NCBI RefSeq assembly: GCF_018918095.1
Contig: NZ_JAHLPV010000015.1
Span: 1-54,255, forward strand
Source: Acetivibrio sp. MSJd-27
GTDB lineage: Bacteria; Bacillota; Clostridia; UMGS1840; HGM11507
DNA length: 54,255 nt
Reading direction: 5' to 3'
Each line of letters begins with the position of its first letter. Positions within the stretch are counted from its first letter, which is position 1. The position numbers were made by a program, and so were the translations under genes. The notes below the pieces were generated by a model that worked only from the letters and a program-made list of their open reading frames with translations, was not told the DNA's origin and ran no database searches. Below, piece after piece: positions 43,360 to 51,918 of this stretch.

Positions 43360-45099
43360 ATGTCTGAATTCGTAAATATCAAAATTAACAATAAAGAAGT
43401 CCAAGTGCCTTCTGACTATACGGTTCTGGAAGCTGCCAGAAAAGCGAATATCGATATTCCAACCCTTTGTTATCTGAAGGATTTAAATGAAATCGGCGCC
43501 TGTCGGATGTGCCTGGTGGAGGTCAAGGGAGTAAGAAACTTGCAGGCCTCCTGTGTTTATCCAGTATCTGAGGGAATGGAGGTTATCACGAACAGCCCGA
43601 AAGTGATGGAAGCCCGCCGCGGAAATCTGGAATTGATTTTATCCAACCATGAAAAGAAATGTCTGACCTGTATCCGGAATCAGAATTGCGAACTGCAGAA
43701 GCTTTCTGAGGAACTGGGAATCACGGAACTGCGCTTTGAAGGGGAAAATCCGGTTCTTCCGATTGACAATACCTCCACTTCACTGGTCAGAGACAACAAT
43801 AAATGTATTCTATGCCGTCGTTGTATTGCAGCCTGCCGCAACCAGACGGTAGATGTCATTACAGCCAAGGAGAGAGGGTTTAACACCAATATCGGAGCAG
43901 CCTTTGACAAACCGATCAGCGATGTTGACTGCATCTTTTGCGGACAGTGTATCGTTTCCTGTCCTACCGGTGCGCTTACCGAGCGGGACGACACCAAAAA
44001 AGTTTGGAATGCCATCAAAGATCCTGAAAAACATGTTGTATTTCAGACTGCCCCGGCAGTCAGAGCGGCATTGGGAGAAGAGTTCGGCATAGAAATCGGC
44101 ACACCGGTAACTGGTAAAATGGTAAGTGCAATCCGAATTCTGGGCGCGGATCGCGTATTCGACACGGATACAGGTGCTGACCTGACAATCATGGAGGAAG
44201 GAACCGAGTTTATTGAGCGGTTCACTAAAGGGGAGAATCTTCCTCTGATTACTTCCTGCAGCCCCGGATGGGTAAAATTCTGTGAACATAATTATCCCGA
44301 GTTTTTAGACAATCTTTCCACCGCAAAATCTCCTATGGAGATGTTTGGGGCGGTTCTGAAAAATTTCTATGCGAAGAAGATGGGGCTCAAACCGGAGGAT
44401 GTGTATGTTGTTGCAGTGATGCCGTGCACCTCCAAGAAGTTCGAGGCCGCCAGAGAAGAGATGAATACCACCGGCGGAAAAGATATTGATGTATCCATCA
44501 CCACCAGGGAACTGGCGAGAATGATCAAATCCTGCGGCATTGATTTTAAGAATCTGGAGGAGGAAGCGTTTGACCAGCCCTTTGGCGAAGCGACAGGCGC
44601 CGGCGTTATCTTCGGCGCAACCGGCGGCGTTATGGAAGCGGCACTGCGCACGGTCAGTGAAGTGCTGGAAAACAAACCGCTGGAAAAACTGGATTTCGAG
44701 GCTGTCAGAGGGGTAGAAGGCGTGAAGGAAGCGGCGTTGACCATTGCCGGCAAAGAGGTGAAGGTAGCTGTTGCCCACGGCCTGAAGAATGCAAGAAAAG
44801 TACTGGAGAGCGTGAAGAGCGGCAAAGCACACTATGACTTTATCGAGATCATGGCATGTCCCGGCGGATGTGTCAACGGCGGCGGTCAGCCGATCCGCAG
44901 CGCAAAATTCCATATGGATCACGATGTGCGCGCACTGCGTGCAAAGGCTTTGTATCAGGAAGATGCAAATGCGTCGATGCGCAAATCCCACGAAAACCCT
45001 GTTATCACAATGCTTTACGATGAATATTTTGAAAAACCGTGCAGTCACAAATCCCATGAATTGCTGCACACTCATTATCATAAGAGAGAAAAAATCTAA
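43360..45099 (+). CDS. hydA: Bifurcating [FeFe] hydrogenase catalytic subunit
   Basis: Reversibly makes H2 from NADH plus reduced ferredoxin together with HydB/HydC. The 579 residues comprise a 2Fe-2S domain (C37, C48, C51, C65), a His-cluster region, two 4Fe-4S clusters (about 149-201) and the H-cluster domain. H-cluster motifs are TSCSPGW (298-304), MPCTSKK with C356, and MACPGGCVNGGGQP with C500 and C504. The first motif has Ser301 where many enzymes have a second Cys. ATG 43360 is chosen because GAGGAGGAG lies seven bases upstream. Confidence 0.95.
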   Translation: MSEFVNIKINNKEVQVPSDYTVLEAARKANIDIPTLCYLKDLNEIGACRMCLVEVKGVRNLQASCVYPVSEGMEVITNSPKVMEARRGNLELILSNHEKKCLTCIRNQNCELQKLSEELGITELRFEGENPVLPIDNTSTSLVRDNNKCILCRRCIAACRNQTVDVITAKERGFNTNIGAAFDKPISDVDCIFCGQCIVSCPTGALTERDDTKKVWNAIKDPEKHVVFQTAPAVRAALGEEFGIEIGTPVTGKMVSAIRILGADRVFDTDTGADLTIMEEGTEFIERFTKGENLPLITSCSPGWVKFCEHNYPEFLDNLSTAKSPMEMFGAVLKNFYAKKMGLKPEDVYVVAVMPCTSKKFEAAREEMNTTGGKDIDVSITTRELARMIKSCGIDFKNLEEEAFDQPFGEATGAGVIFGATGGVMEAALRTVSEVLENKPLEKLDFEAVRGVEGVKEAALTIAGKEVKVAVAHGLKNARKVLESVKSGKAHYDFIEIMACPGGCVNGGGQPIRSAKFHMDHDVRALRAKALYQEDANASMRKSHENPVITMLYDEYFEKPCSHKSHELLHTHYHKREKI

Positions 45100-45111
45100 G
45101 AGGTTTATTCC

Positions 45112-46191
45112 ATGTTTGAATTTTACAATCATGTGAAGGAGATTACCTTAATTTTTCAAAATGGCAGGCTCATTTTTGCAAATGAGTCTGCCTTACACTT
45201 TTTTCATTGTTATTTTCATACGATTGAGGGGAAACCAATTGCATTCTTCTTTCAGAACAGTTTGTCGGAAGGCACAGAAACACTTTCTCTGTGCAGCGGC
45301 GGCAGTTTAACCTGCGAGTGCAAACGTTTTGTGCAGGATGGAATGGAATTTCTTTTGATTCATCAGACTGCTGAAAATGAGCAAGAAGGGGAGATACGTC
45401 TTACGACACCGAAAGCGATGTATGATCCGCTTATGATTGGAAAAGCGGCGGTAATGGCACAAAGTATCACCGATTCCATTCAGAATATTATAGAATCAGC
45501 CGATCATCTTTTGCGTGAAGAGCATATTCAGCTGAAAATGCGGGAAGAACTGCAGGAAATATCAAAAAATGCAGGGGATGTCTACCGTAAAACAAAGAAA
45601 ATGCTGGAGGAATATGAGACGCTCAGCCTGAATCAGGAACCCTTGGTGTCCTGCTTTGATTTAAAGGAGGCTGTTGGGAAATCTTGCCGGCGGATAGAGG
45701 AGTATCTTATCCTGGAAAAACTGCCTGTAAACCTTCGTTTTTCAAGCCGGGATCCAGCTTGTCTGATTCTTGCGGATAAACAGCAGGTTATCAAGGCGGT
45801 AACCGGTTTGATTGCCGGTTCTGTCCGCTATTTAACGGACCATGAGGAAAAGGGCCGCATTAATGTCAAAGCCTATGCAGAACAAAATTTTGGAAAAGTG
45901 ATTATAGAAGACAATGCAAAAGAGCCGTCCAGCATTCTTGAGAAGCTTGCTTATGCGGATACCTTTCCGCTTTCTATACCGTCTGACAGGGAAGTGCTCA
46001 GCCTGCAAATGCTCAATTCATTGATCGAGAAAAACAATGGAAGCATTCATCTTTCAAAGAACAAGGGAATCGGAATGCGATATATGATCCGGTTCCCTCT
46101 GATGGATAAAAACAGATTTTCGGAGAAGGAAAAAGAGGTGGATTATAAATCCATCATATGTAATGAAATGGAGTTTTTTCTTTCAGTGTAG
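45112..46191 (+). CDS. Degenerate histidine-kinase-like protein at the end of the hydrogenase operon
   Basis: The 359-residue protein has an N-terminal PAS-like region (about 1-90), a helical segment (about 105-170) where a kinase would carry its phosphoacceptor, and a GHKL-like end. The phosphoacceptor His is not evident. The N box reads GLIAGSVRYL instead of having its Asn, and the G1 box reads EDNAKEPSS instead of DxGxG. It thus looks like a pseudokinase or sensor that lost catalysis. It begins 12 bases after hydA and ends the operon. Confidence 0.7.
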   Translation: MFEFYNHVKEITLIFQNGRLIFANESALHFFHCYFHTIEGKPIAFFFQNSLSEGTETLSLCSGGSLTCECKRFVQDGMEFLLIHQTAENEQEGEIRLTTPKAMYDPLMIGKAAVMAQSITDSIQNIIESADHLLREEHIQLKMREELQEISKNAGDVYRKTKKMLEEYETLSLNQEPLVSCFDLKEAVGKSCRRIEEYLILEKLPVNLRFSSRDPACLILADKQQVIKAVTGLIAGSVRYLTDHEEKGRINVKAYAEQNFGKVIIEDNAKEPSSILEKLAYADTFPLSIPSDREVLSLQMLNSLIEKNNGSIHLSKNKGIGMRYMIRFPLMDKNRFSEKEKEVDYKSIICNEMEFFLSV

Positions 46192-46348
46192 AAAAATGAT
46201 GTGTTGATTTGTATATATCGCACAAAAAAAGAGAGGAAAAAATGCATTCTTCGTGTAATCAGAGAATAGATTTTTTCTGAGAGATTTGGTATTATAATAA
46301 ACGAACCACACGATTTTTTTCCTTCCCTCCTTTTATTTTATTATAGAT

Positions 46349-46390
46349 AATCGACAAGAATTCCGTTATAATTCTTTGTCGATTTTTTTT
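46349..46390 (+). terminator. Rho-independent terminator of the hydrogenase operon
   Basis: AATCGACAA-GAATT pairs with AATTC-T-TTGTCGATT (one bulge) and is followed by a run of T. Confidence 0.85.
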
Positions 46391-46443
46391 GCATATACTA
46401 GGAAAAATATTACAATTTGTTCAAGCTTTATTCATAAATAATT

Positions 46444-46473
46444 TTGACATTCGTCATATTTCTCTGATATAAT
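46444..46473 (+). promoter_or_regulatory. Promoter of the two-component system
   Basis: TTGACA (46444-46449) and TATAAT (46468-46473) with an 18-base spacer. Confidence 0.75.
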
Positions 46474-46499
46474 ACTTTTATAATCAAGTATAATAAAAG

Positions 46500-46575
46500 C
46501 AGATCGTCCTCCGCTGGCTGCTTAGCAGGGGGGCAAAGCGGATGGAGCTGTTTCGGATTTTGGAAACCGTATGAT
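46500..46575 (+). ncRNA. Structured 5' leader of the response-regulator mRNA, class unknown
   Basis: The leader contains CTGCT/AGCAG closing a one-base turn and an outer CCGCT/AGCGG pairing, followed by CGG/CCG around a T-rich loop. It is clearly more GC-rich than its flanks. No known riboswitch consensus was matched with confidence. Confidence 0.35.
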
Positions 46576-46592
46576 AAAAGGGGTGTTTGACA

Positions 46593-47294
46593 ATGAACAG
46601 TAAGATAAAAATTTTGTTTGCCGACGATGACACGAATATCTGTGAACTGGCAAGGCTTTATTTGGAAAAAGAGGGATTTCAGGTTGTTCTGGTCAATGAT
46701 GGAAAACAGGCGCTGCACGCTTTTTCCCGTGAAAAACCAAACCTGGTCATTCTAGATATCATGATGCCTTATTATGATGGATACCAGGTATGCAAAGAAA
46801 TCCGAAAGGATTCCCAGGTTCCGATTATCTTTCTGACTGCAAAAGGGGAAGTGTTTGATAAGGTGCTGGGCTTGGAACTCGGAGCGGATGATTATATGGT
46901 AAAACCCTTCGATGTAAAGGAACTGATTGCAAGAATAAAAGCTGTTCTGCGGCGCTTTGAATCGGAAAAGGAACCGGAGAAGACAGATGAAGTAACCTAT
47001 GATAATATTACCATCAATCTGTCAAACTATCAGTTGATCATAGACGGACAGGTATATGAAATTCCCCCGAAAGAATTGGAGCTTTTGTTTTTTCTGGCGT
47101 CTAATCCCAATAAAGTATTCACGCGTGATCAGCTTCTCTCCAGCGTATGGGGGTATGACTATTTCGGCGACTCCCGAACCGTCGATGTCCATATTAAGCG
47201 GATCCGCGAAAAAATAGAGGATAAAGGAACGATCTGGAGCTTAAAGACTGTCTGGGGTGTAGGCTATAAGTTCGAGGTTCGGGAGAATGAATAA
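46593..47294 (+). CDS. OmpR/PhoB-family response regulator
   Basis: The 233-residue protein has a receiver domain (phospho-acceptor D55 in VILDIMMP, acidic pair D11-D12, Lys in MVKPF) and a C-terminal winged helix of the OmpR type (DSRTVDVHIKRIREKI). ATG 46593 has GGGGTG seven bases upstream; a TTG two codons earlier is possible but too close. The sensor kinase gene overlaps its end by eight bases, and htrA lies downstream, which suggests an envelope-stress circuit such as CssRS-HtrA in Bacillus; that link is inference. Confidence 0.92.
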   Translation: MNSKIKILFADDDTNICELARLYLEKEGFQVVLVNDGKQALHAFSREKPNLVILDIMMPYYDGYQVCKEIRKDSQVPIIFLTAKGEVFDKVLGLELGADDYMVKPFDVKELIARIKAVLRRFESEKEPEKTDEVTYDNITINLSNYQLIIDGQVYEIPPKELELLFFLASNPNKVFTRDQLLSSVWGYDYFGDSRTVDVHIKRIREKIEDKGTIWSLKTVWGVGYKFEVRENE

Positions 47295-48723
47295 GAGTAT
47301 TTTTTCAAAGTTTTTTGTCAATTATCTTGTTGTAACTTTGATTTCTTTTTCCCTTCTAGGGCTTATGCTGTATTCTTTCCTTGGAAATTATGCAGTGGAG
47401 GAGAAACAGTATAATCTTGTATTGGCTGGGAAAAAACTAAGTGATATGACTGCTTCTATCCTCAAAAGCAATTCCGAACAATTAGAGGATTTTTATGACG
47501 CTACTCTGGATATTATGAGTAAGAATCTGGATGTTACCATCCTTTTGGCGGATACCAGCGGCAGCATCAAGTCCTCATCGTCAGATACGAGACTGTATAA
47601 CAAACGATTTTCCGTTCCAAAGGATATTTTAAAAACTGTGAACGAAAATAAAATATCAAAGAGCATAAATGATTTTGACGGTGTTTTTGAGGTGGATGTT
47701 CTTGTTGTAGGTACTCCGATTAAAATAGAGGATACCGTGATAGCCGGTGTTTATCTGATAGCCGATATTCCGGAACTTTCGAAGCTTAGAAAAGATGTGC
47801 TGCGGATTTATTTAATTTCGGTTATGCTGGCGTTTTTCGCGTCTTTTATGATTATTCTTCTATTGTCAAAACGGATTACGGATCCCATTAAGGAAATCAG
47901 CAAGGCGGCTAAAAAATTGGCTTCCGGTGATTTTACTGAGCGGGTGAGGCTAATTTCTGAGGATGAAATCGGGCAGCTGGCGGATACATTTAATGAGATG
48001 GCGGATTCGCTGGAAAAGCTCGAGGATATGCGCAGAAATTTCATTTCGGATGTATCTCATGAACTGAGAACGCCAATGACGACCATCACAGGCTTTGTGG
48101 AGGGGGTTTTGGATGAAACAATTCCTCCTGAAAAACAGAAGTTTTATCTAAAAATCGTTCTGGATGAATCCAAGAGGCTCTCAAAGCTTGTCAATGATCT
48201 GTTGGATATTTCAAGAATTTCTTCTGACCAGAAGCCGCTTGAACTCTCTCATTTTGATATCAATGAATTGATACGGCTTTCCGTGATCGGCTTTGAAAGC
48301 AGATTTAATGAAAAGAAATTGGAAGTAAATGCCTTCTTTGAACACGAAAACGAAATGGTTACGGCAGAAAAGGACAGCATCAAGAGGGTAGTGACCAATT
48401 TGCTTGACAACGCCATTAAATTTAGCTATGAAAAAGGTCAGATTGATATCAGTACAAAGGTTACGGGCAATAAGGTTTCTGTCTCGGTTCGAAATACGGG
48501 AGTTGGCATCAGTGAGGAAAACCGAAAATCGATTTTTGAACGTTTCTTTAAACAGGACAAATCCAGAAGCGTAAACAAGTCGGGTGTCGGTCTGGGCCTG
48601 TATCTGGTGAAAAGCATCATAAAGAAACATGGGGAAATCATTTCGGTGGACAGCGTGGAAAACGAGTATGCCGAATTTACATTTACCTTGCAAAAAGCGG
48701 TTTCGTCAAAGAGCGGCGCTTAA
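47287..48723 (+). CDS. Membrane sensor histidine kinase
   Basis: The 478-residue kinase has membrane helices at about 11-33 and 172-194 with an extracellular sensor domain between them, then HAMP (about 195-247), phosphoacceptor H258 in SHELRTPMTT, N box NLLDNAIKFS and a GVGLGLYLVK lid. All residues needed for activity are present. The extracellular domain is about 140 residues and of the PhoR-like size. It overlaps the response regulator gene and is its cognate kinase. Confidence 0.92.
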   Translation: MNKSIFSKFFVNYLVVTLISFSLLGLMLYSFLGNYAVEEKQYNLVLAGKKLSDMTASILKSNSEQLEDFYDATLDIMSKNLDVTILLADTSGSIKSSSSDTRLYNKRFSVPKDILKTVNENKISKSINDFDGVFEVDVLVVGTPIKIEDTVIAGVYLIADIPELSKLRKDVLRIYLISVMLAFFASFMIILLLSKRITDPIKEISKAAKKLASGDFTERVRLISEDEIGQLADTFNEMADSLEKLEDMRRNFISDVSHELRTPMTTITGFVEGVLDETIPPEKQKFYLKIVLDESKRLSKLVNDLLDISRISSDQKPLELSHFDINELIRLSVIGFESRFNEKKLEVNAFFEHENEMVTAEKDSIKRVVTNLLDNAIKFSYEKGQIDISTKVTGNKVSVSVRNTGVGISEENRKSIFERFFKQDKSRSVNKSGVGLGLYLVKSIIKKHGEIISVDSVENEYAEFTFTLQKAVSSKSGA

Positions 48724-48779
48724 AGCTGATTCTGAAAAATATTTTATTTAATTTGTGTTTATAGAATATTCATATTTAT

Positions 48780-48794
48780 ATGATAAAGTATCAT
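48780..48794. promoter_or_regulatory. Inverted repeat upstream of the HtrA gene
   Basis: ATGATA and TATCAT are perfect six-base arms around AAG, about 34 bases before the htrA start. It could be a regulator site; evidence is only the symmetry. Confidence 0.3.
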
Positions 48795-48827
48795 TATCAA
48801 ATATAAAAACAGAAAGAGGTAACTCAC

Positions 48828-50069
48828 ATGGATGACAATCAAAATTTCAATCAATGGAATAAAGATGATTTTGAAATGAATCGCGAAAAGCAGAAAGAAG
48901 AAAAATATTTTTCTTATACCGAGCAGTATCCAATGCCTAAGAAAAAGAAAAAAGGTTTCTTTAAAAAACATATGCGTGCAATTGCGATCATTGTGCTTTC
49001 TGCGGTTATCGGTTCTGGGGTAACTGCGATTGGATTTTCCTTTGCCATTCCTTATTATGTGGATAAGCAGATTGCCAAGTCAGGACAATATGACAATTTA
49101 AACGGAAATGAAAATTTCACTCCTACGACGAAGGGAAACACGGATAGCATGTCGGTTGCGGATGTCGCGGCTAAGGTTGGACCAGCAGTTGTCGGCATAG
49201 TATCTAAAGTTCCCCAGAGTTCTATCTTTGGCACTAATTATGCAACAGCAAGCGGATCTGGTTTTATCATTAGCGAAGATGGCTTGATCGCAACCAACAA
49301 CCATGTGATTGAAGGCGCGAAAGATATCACTGTTATGCTAAGCAACGGTGAATCCAAAAAAGCAACTGTTGTAGGAGCGGATGCCACCTCCGATCTGGCT
49401 GTTATCAAAATGGAAAGCGGAAAATATTATTCTTCTTCCCTTGGAAGTTCCGGAGACCTTCGGGTGGGCGACAGAGTTGTGGCCATTGGAAATCCGCTGG
49501 GGCAAGAATTTGCAGGCAGTGTGACGGTGGGGTATGTCAGTGCACTGAACCGTACCGTTACAACGGGTAATAAAACAATGAATCTGATTCAGACGGACGC
49601 GGCTATCAATGAAGGAAACTCAGGCGGGCCCTTGGTAAACCTGCAGGGAGAAATCATTGGTATCAATACGTTGAAGATGGCGGCTACAGGCGTCGAAGGA
49701 TTAAGCTTTGCCATTCCGATGGATGAAGCAAAGCCCATTATCAATGATCTGGCGAACTATGGATATGTAAAAGGCAGACCCGTGATAGGACTGACAGGAA
49801 GAAATATTACCAGCGAGGCAGCGAAATACTATGGTTATCCAGAGGGGATTTTTGTGGAAGCTGTCACAGAAGGTGGGGCAGCACAAAAAGCTGGTATTCG
49901 CAGAGGCGATATTATCACCCATTTCAATAACGAGCGGATAAAGAGCATGGAAGAATTGAATGCAAAGAAAAATAAATTGAAAGCCGGCGACACGGTTTCC
50001 ATTGAGCTCGATCGTTCGGGAGAGATTATAAAGCTGGAATTACAGCTTTCCGAAGAAACAAAAGAATAA
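48828..50069 (+). CDS. HtrA/DegP-like membrane-anchored serine protease
   Basis: The 413-residue protein has a charged cytoplasmic N-terminus, one membrane helix (about 50-72), a trypsin-like protease domain and one PDZ domain (about 310-405). The catalytic triad is H159 (NNHV), D189 (SDLAV) and S265 (GNSGGPL). Such proteases degrade misfolded proteins outside the membrane. Gene order after a two-component system suggests control by it. A GAGGT site precedes the ATG. Confidence 0.95.
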   Translation: MDDNQNFNQWNKDDFEMNREKQKEEKYFSYTEQYPMPKKKKKGFFKKHMRAIAIIVLSAVIGSGVTAIGFSFAIPYYVDKQIAKSGQYDNLNGNENFTPTTKGNTDSMSVADVAAKVGPAVVGIVSKVPQSSIFGTNYATASGSGFIISEDGLIATNNHVIEGAKDITVMLSNGESKKATVVGADATSDLAVIKMESGKYYSSSLGSSGDLRVGDRVVAIGNPLGQEFAGSVTVGYVSALNRTVTTGNKTMNLIQTDAAINEGNSGGPLVNLQGEIIGINTLKMAATGVEGLSFAIPMDEAKPIINDLANYGYVKGRPVIGLTGRNITSEAAKYYGYPEGIFVEAVTEGGAAQKAGIRRGDIITHFNNERIKSMEELNAKKNKLKAGDTVSIELDRSGEIIKLELQLSEETKE

Positions 50070-50108
50070 GCAGTTCTGAAATATTATATATTGTAGTTTT
50101 AGATAAAG

Positions 50109-50150
50109 AAAAATGCACAGCTGTCTGGGATAGGCAGCTGTGCATTTTTG
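50109..50150 (+). terminator. Rho-independent terminator after the HtrA gene
   Basis: Arms 50109-50123 and 50135-50149 pair perfectly (AAAAATGCACAGCTG/CAGCTGTGCATTTTT), and the right arm ends in TTTTT. Confidence 0.9.
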
Positions 50151-50215
50151 TTTCATAAGAGGGGGGATTGTATTCCTGGTGAAGAGGGATAGAAAGGCAA
50201 GCGAATCGATAGAAT

Positions 50216-50413
50216 TTATGACAGTTTTTCAATATAACTTTTTAAACTTTCCAATTCGCCGATTAGAGGAGTACCGATGACTTTAGACAATGCCTGGTTC
50301 AATTCCTCATATTGATTCCCTGTGATGATGATTTCCTCATCTTGATGTTCTCTGAGAATTTCAATTCTGTGATCAATTTCCTGTATGATTTCTGATTTTA
50401 AATTTGAGTGCAT
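50216..50413 (-). CDS. Small protein beside the CotJC-like catalase
   Basis: The 65-residue protein is rich in Glu/Ile with a helical pattern and no known motif. The start ATG 50413 has a full AGGAGG site six bases upstream; the longer frame has none. It lies ten bases downstream of the catalase gene. No family is recognised. It may be a partner or structural protein of a spore coat or catalase assembly, but that is only context. Confidence 0.6.
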   Translation of the reverse strand: MHSNLKSEIIQEIDHRIEILREHQDEEIIITGNQYEELNQALSKVIGTPLIGELESLKSYIEKLS

Positions 50414-50423
50414 AGTTACCTCC

Positions 50424-51092
50424 TTAATGTGTAAAACTAGGGGGAGTTGTTCTGGGAGCATCGAAATGATTGGAAGGCGATGGTGTTGATAAGTTGAAGT
50501 ATAGCTTTGAATCCTCGGTCACGCCAAAGTCATGGTTTGAACCAGTATCCTGCACTTTGTTGAACGCTTCACGGAAGAGGGCGTTATGCGCTTCCTCACG
50601 GTTCAAAAGAAAATCAATCGTTTGACGTACATAGCTGTCTTCTATCTGCCGGTAAAGGTATTCATAGACGACTTTTGCCCTTTGTTCAGATGCAATGTTA
50701 GACAGCAAATCTGCGCAAAGATCTCCGGTTACGGTAACATAGTCCGATGTCCAGGAATAACCCGACGCATTAATCAGCCCCGGATTTAGCCCCATAATGA
50801 CATGGCTTTGTATTTCTCCGGCCTGAATCTGGCTGGCATCTACATCATGTCCGTTCAAAAGATTTATAGTCGTTGCAACCATTTCCATATGGGAGAGTTC
50901 TTCCGCTCCGATATCCATGAAAAGATCTTTGATTGCAGGATCTTTTATGCGAAAGCTTTGGGAGATGTACTGCATGGCCGCTTTTAGTTCTCCATTCCCT
51001 CCGCCGAGCTGTTCCTGCAATAGAGCGGCATACTGGGGATTTGCCTTCTCAACTTTTACATTTTCTAATAATTGTTTTTCGTGTTTAAACAT
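50424..51092 (-). CDS. Manganese catalase family protein (CotJC-like)
   Basis: The 222-residue protein is a ferritin-like di-manganese catalase homologue. The likely metal ligands are visible: E35, E65 with H68 (GAEELSHMEM), E136, and E167 with H169 in the NREEAH motif. In spore-formers CotJC belongs to the inner coat and manganese catalases protect against peroxide. CotJA and CotJB are absent here. Start has AAAGGAG. Confidence 0.88.
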   Translation of the reverse strand: MFKHEKQLLENVKVEKANPQYAALLQEQLGGGNGELKAAMQYISQSFRIKDPAIKDLFMDIGAEELSHMEMVATTINLLNGHDVDASQIQAGEIQSHVIMGLNPGLINASGYSWTSDYVTVTGDLCADLLSNIASEQRAKVVYEYLYRQIEDSYVRQTIDFLLNREEAHNALFREAFNKVQDTGSNHDFGVTEDSKLYFNLSTPSPSNHFDAPRTTPPSFTH

Positions 51093-51183
51093 TTTTTTCT
51101 CCTTTTGATGAAATAATTTTAAGAGATTTCATTCATATTATTGTTCACAGCAAAAGAAATATGTTTCTATGTATTTCCGGGCA

Positions 51184-51208
51184 GAAAAAAGGCCTGCGAT
51201 TCGCAGGC
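51184..51208 (-). terminator. Terminator after the Hsp20 gene
   Basis: On the minus strand GCCTGCG and CGCAGGC pair around a three-base loop and are followed by CTTTTTT. Confidence 0.85.
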
Positions 51209-51218
51209 TGGAAATATT

Positions 51219-51635
51219 TTATTCAATATTAATTTTTTTGATTTTTTCTGTTTCTGATGTGTGAAGTTTTGGCATGGTCAGTTCCAATACACCATTTTTA
51301 TATTTTGCTTTAATCTGTTCTGTATCGACATCCGAAATATTGAAACTTCTGGATATGGAATTGTAACTACGTTCCTGGCGTATGAATTTGCGATCCTTTT
51401 TTTCTTTTCGCACATCCTGCTGTGCATGAATGGTCAAATAATTTCCATCAATGTCGATATGAATATTTTCTTTGTCAAAGCCTGGCATCTCAGCTTCCAA
51501 AAGATAATGATCTCCTTTGTCTGCAATGTCGGTTTTGCAGGATGTTGTGAAACCATCAAAAAAGTTTTTTTCCATGTCATCAAACATTCTCATCATATTT
51601 CTTTCTCTTCTGTCAAAGGGTATTAAGTCGAACAT
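51219..51635 (-). CDS. Small heat-shock protein (Hsp20/alpha-crystallin)
   Basis: The 138-residue protein has the alpha-crystallin domain (about 40-130) with the conserved GVLELTMPK motif near the end. It is an ATP-independent holdase chaperone. ATG 51635 is chosen because GGAGG lies eight bases upstream. CIRCE lies in the divergent gap with typA, about 210 bases before this start; an inverted repeat TACACT/AGTGTA (51784-51789 and 51793-51798) is also present. Confidence 0.92.
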   Translation of the reverse strand: MFDLIPFDRRERNMMRMFDDMEKNFFDGFTTSCKTDIADKGDHYLLEAEMPGFDKENIHIDIDGNYLTIHAQQDVRKEKKDRKFIRQERSYNSISRSFNISDVDTEQIKAKYKNGVLELTMPKLHTSETEKIKKINIE

Positions 51636-51848
51636 ATAAAAACCTCCAGTCATAAGCTTTCTTATTTTATTCGTGTTCCGGTGAAATGTCTGCCGGAAAG
51701 ATTTTGTGTTTTGTTATCTGTCGTAAGACAGAACTTTCATTCTTTTTGAAACATTGCAGACGCCTTCTTTTCTCTTTTTTATTTACACTTACAGTGTACC
51801 CTTATTTTGTTAAAAAAGATGCGGTTTCCTATGAACAAAATGTTAATT

Positions 51849-51875
51849 TTAGCACTCTGTTATTGAGAGTGCTAA
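51849..51875. promoter_or_regulatory. CIRCE operator (HrcA) between hsp20 and typA
   Basis: TTAGCACTC (51849-51857) and GAGTGCTAA (51867-51875) flank nine bases, an exact consensus; pairing extends four bases outward on each side. It stands upstream of the plus-strand -35 by 14 bases and could regulate either divergent gene. Confidence 0.95.
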
Positions 51876-51889
51876 AATTTCAAAAATAC

Positions 51890-51918
51890 TGGATATTTGC
51901 TAAATAATCTGATATAAT
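51890..51918 (+). promoter_or_regulatory. Putative typA promoter
   Basis: TGGATA (51890-51895) and TATAAT (51913-51918) with a 17-base spacer. CIRCE ends just before it. Confidence 0.55.

Larger units (their letters stand above)
46192..46592. other. Intergenic region with terminator, promoter and structured leader
   Basis: No gene is present. A terminator (46349-46390), a promoter (46444-46473) and a GC-rich structured stretch (46500-46575) occupy this gap before the two-component genes. Confidence 0.65.

Noticed and set aside
46500-46575. Cyclic di-GMP (GEMM) riboswitch
   Set aside because: Only a short GCAAAGC string resembles the class; the conserved core and stems do not fit.
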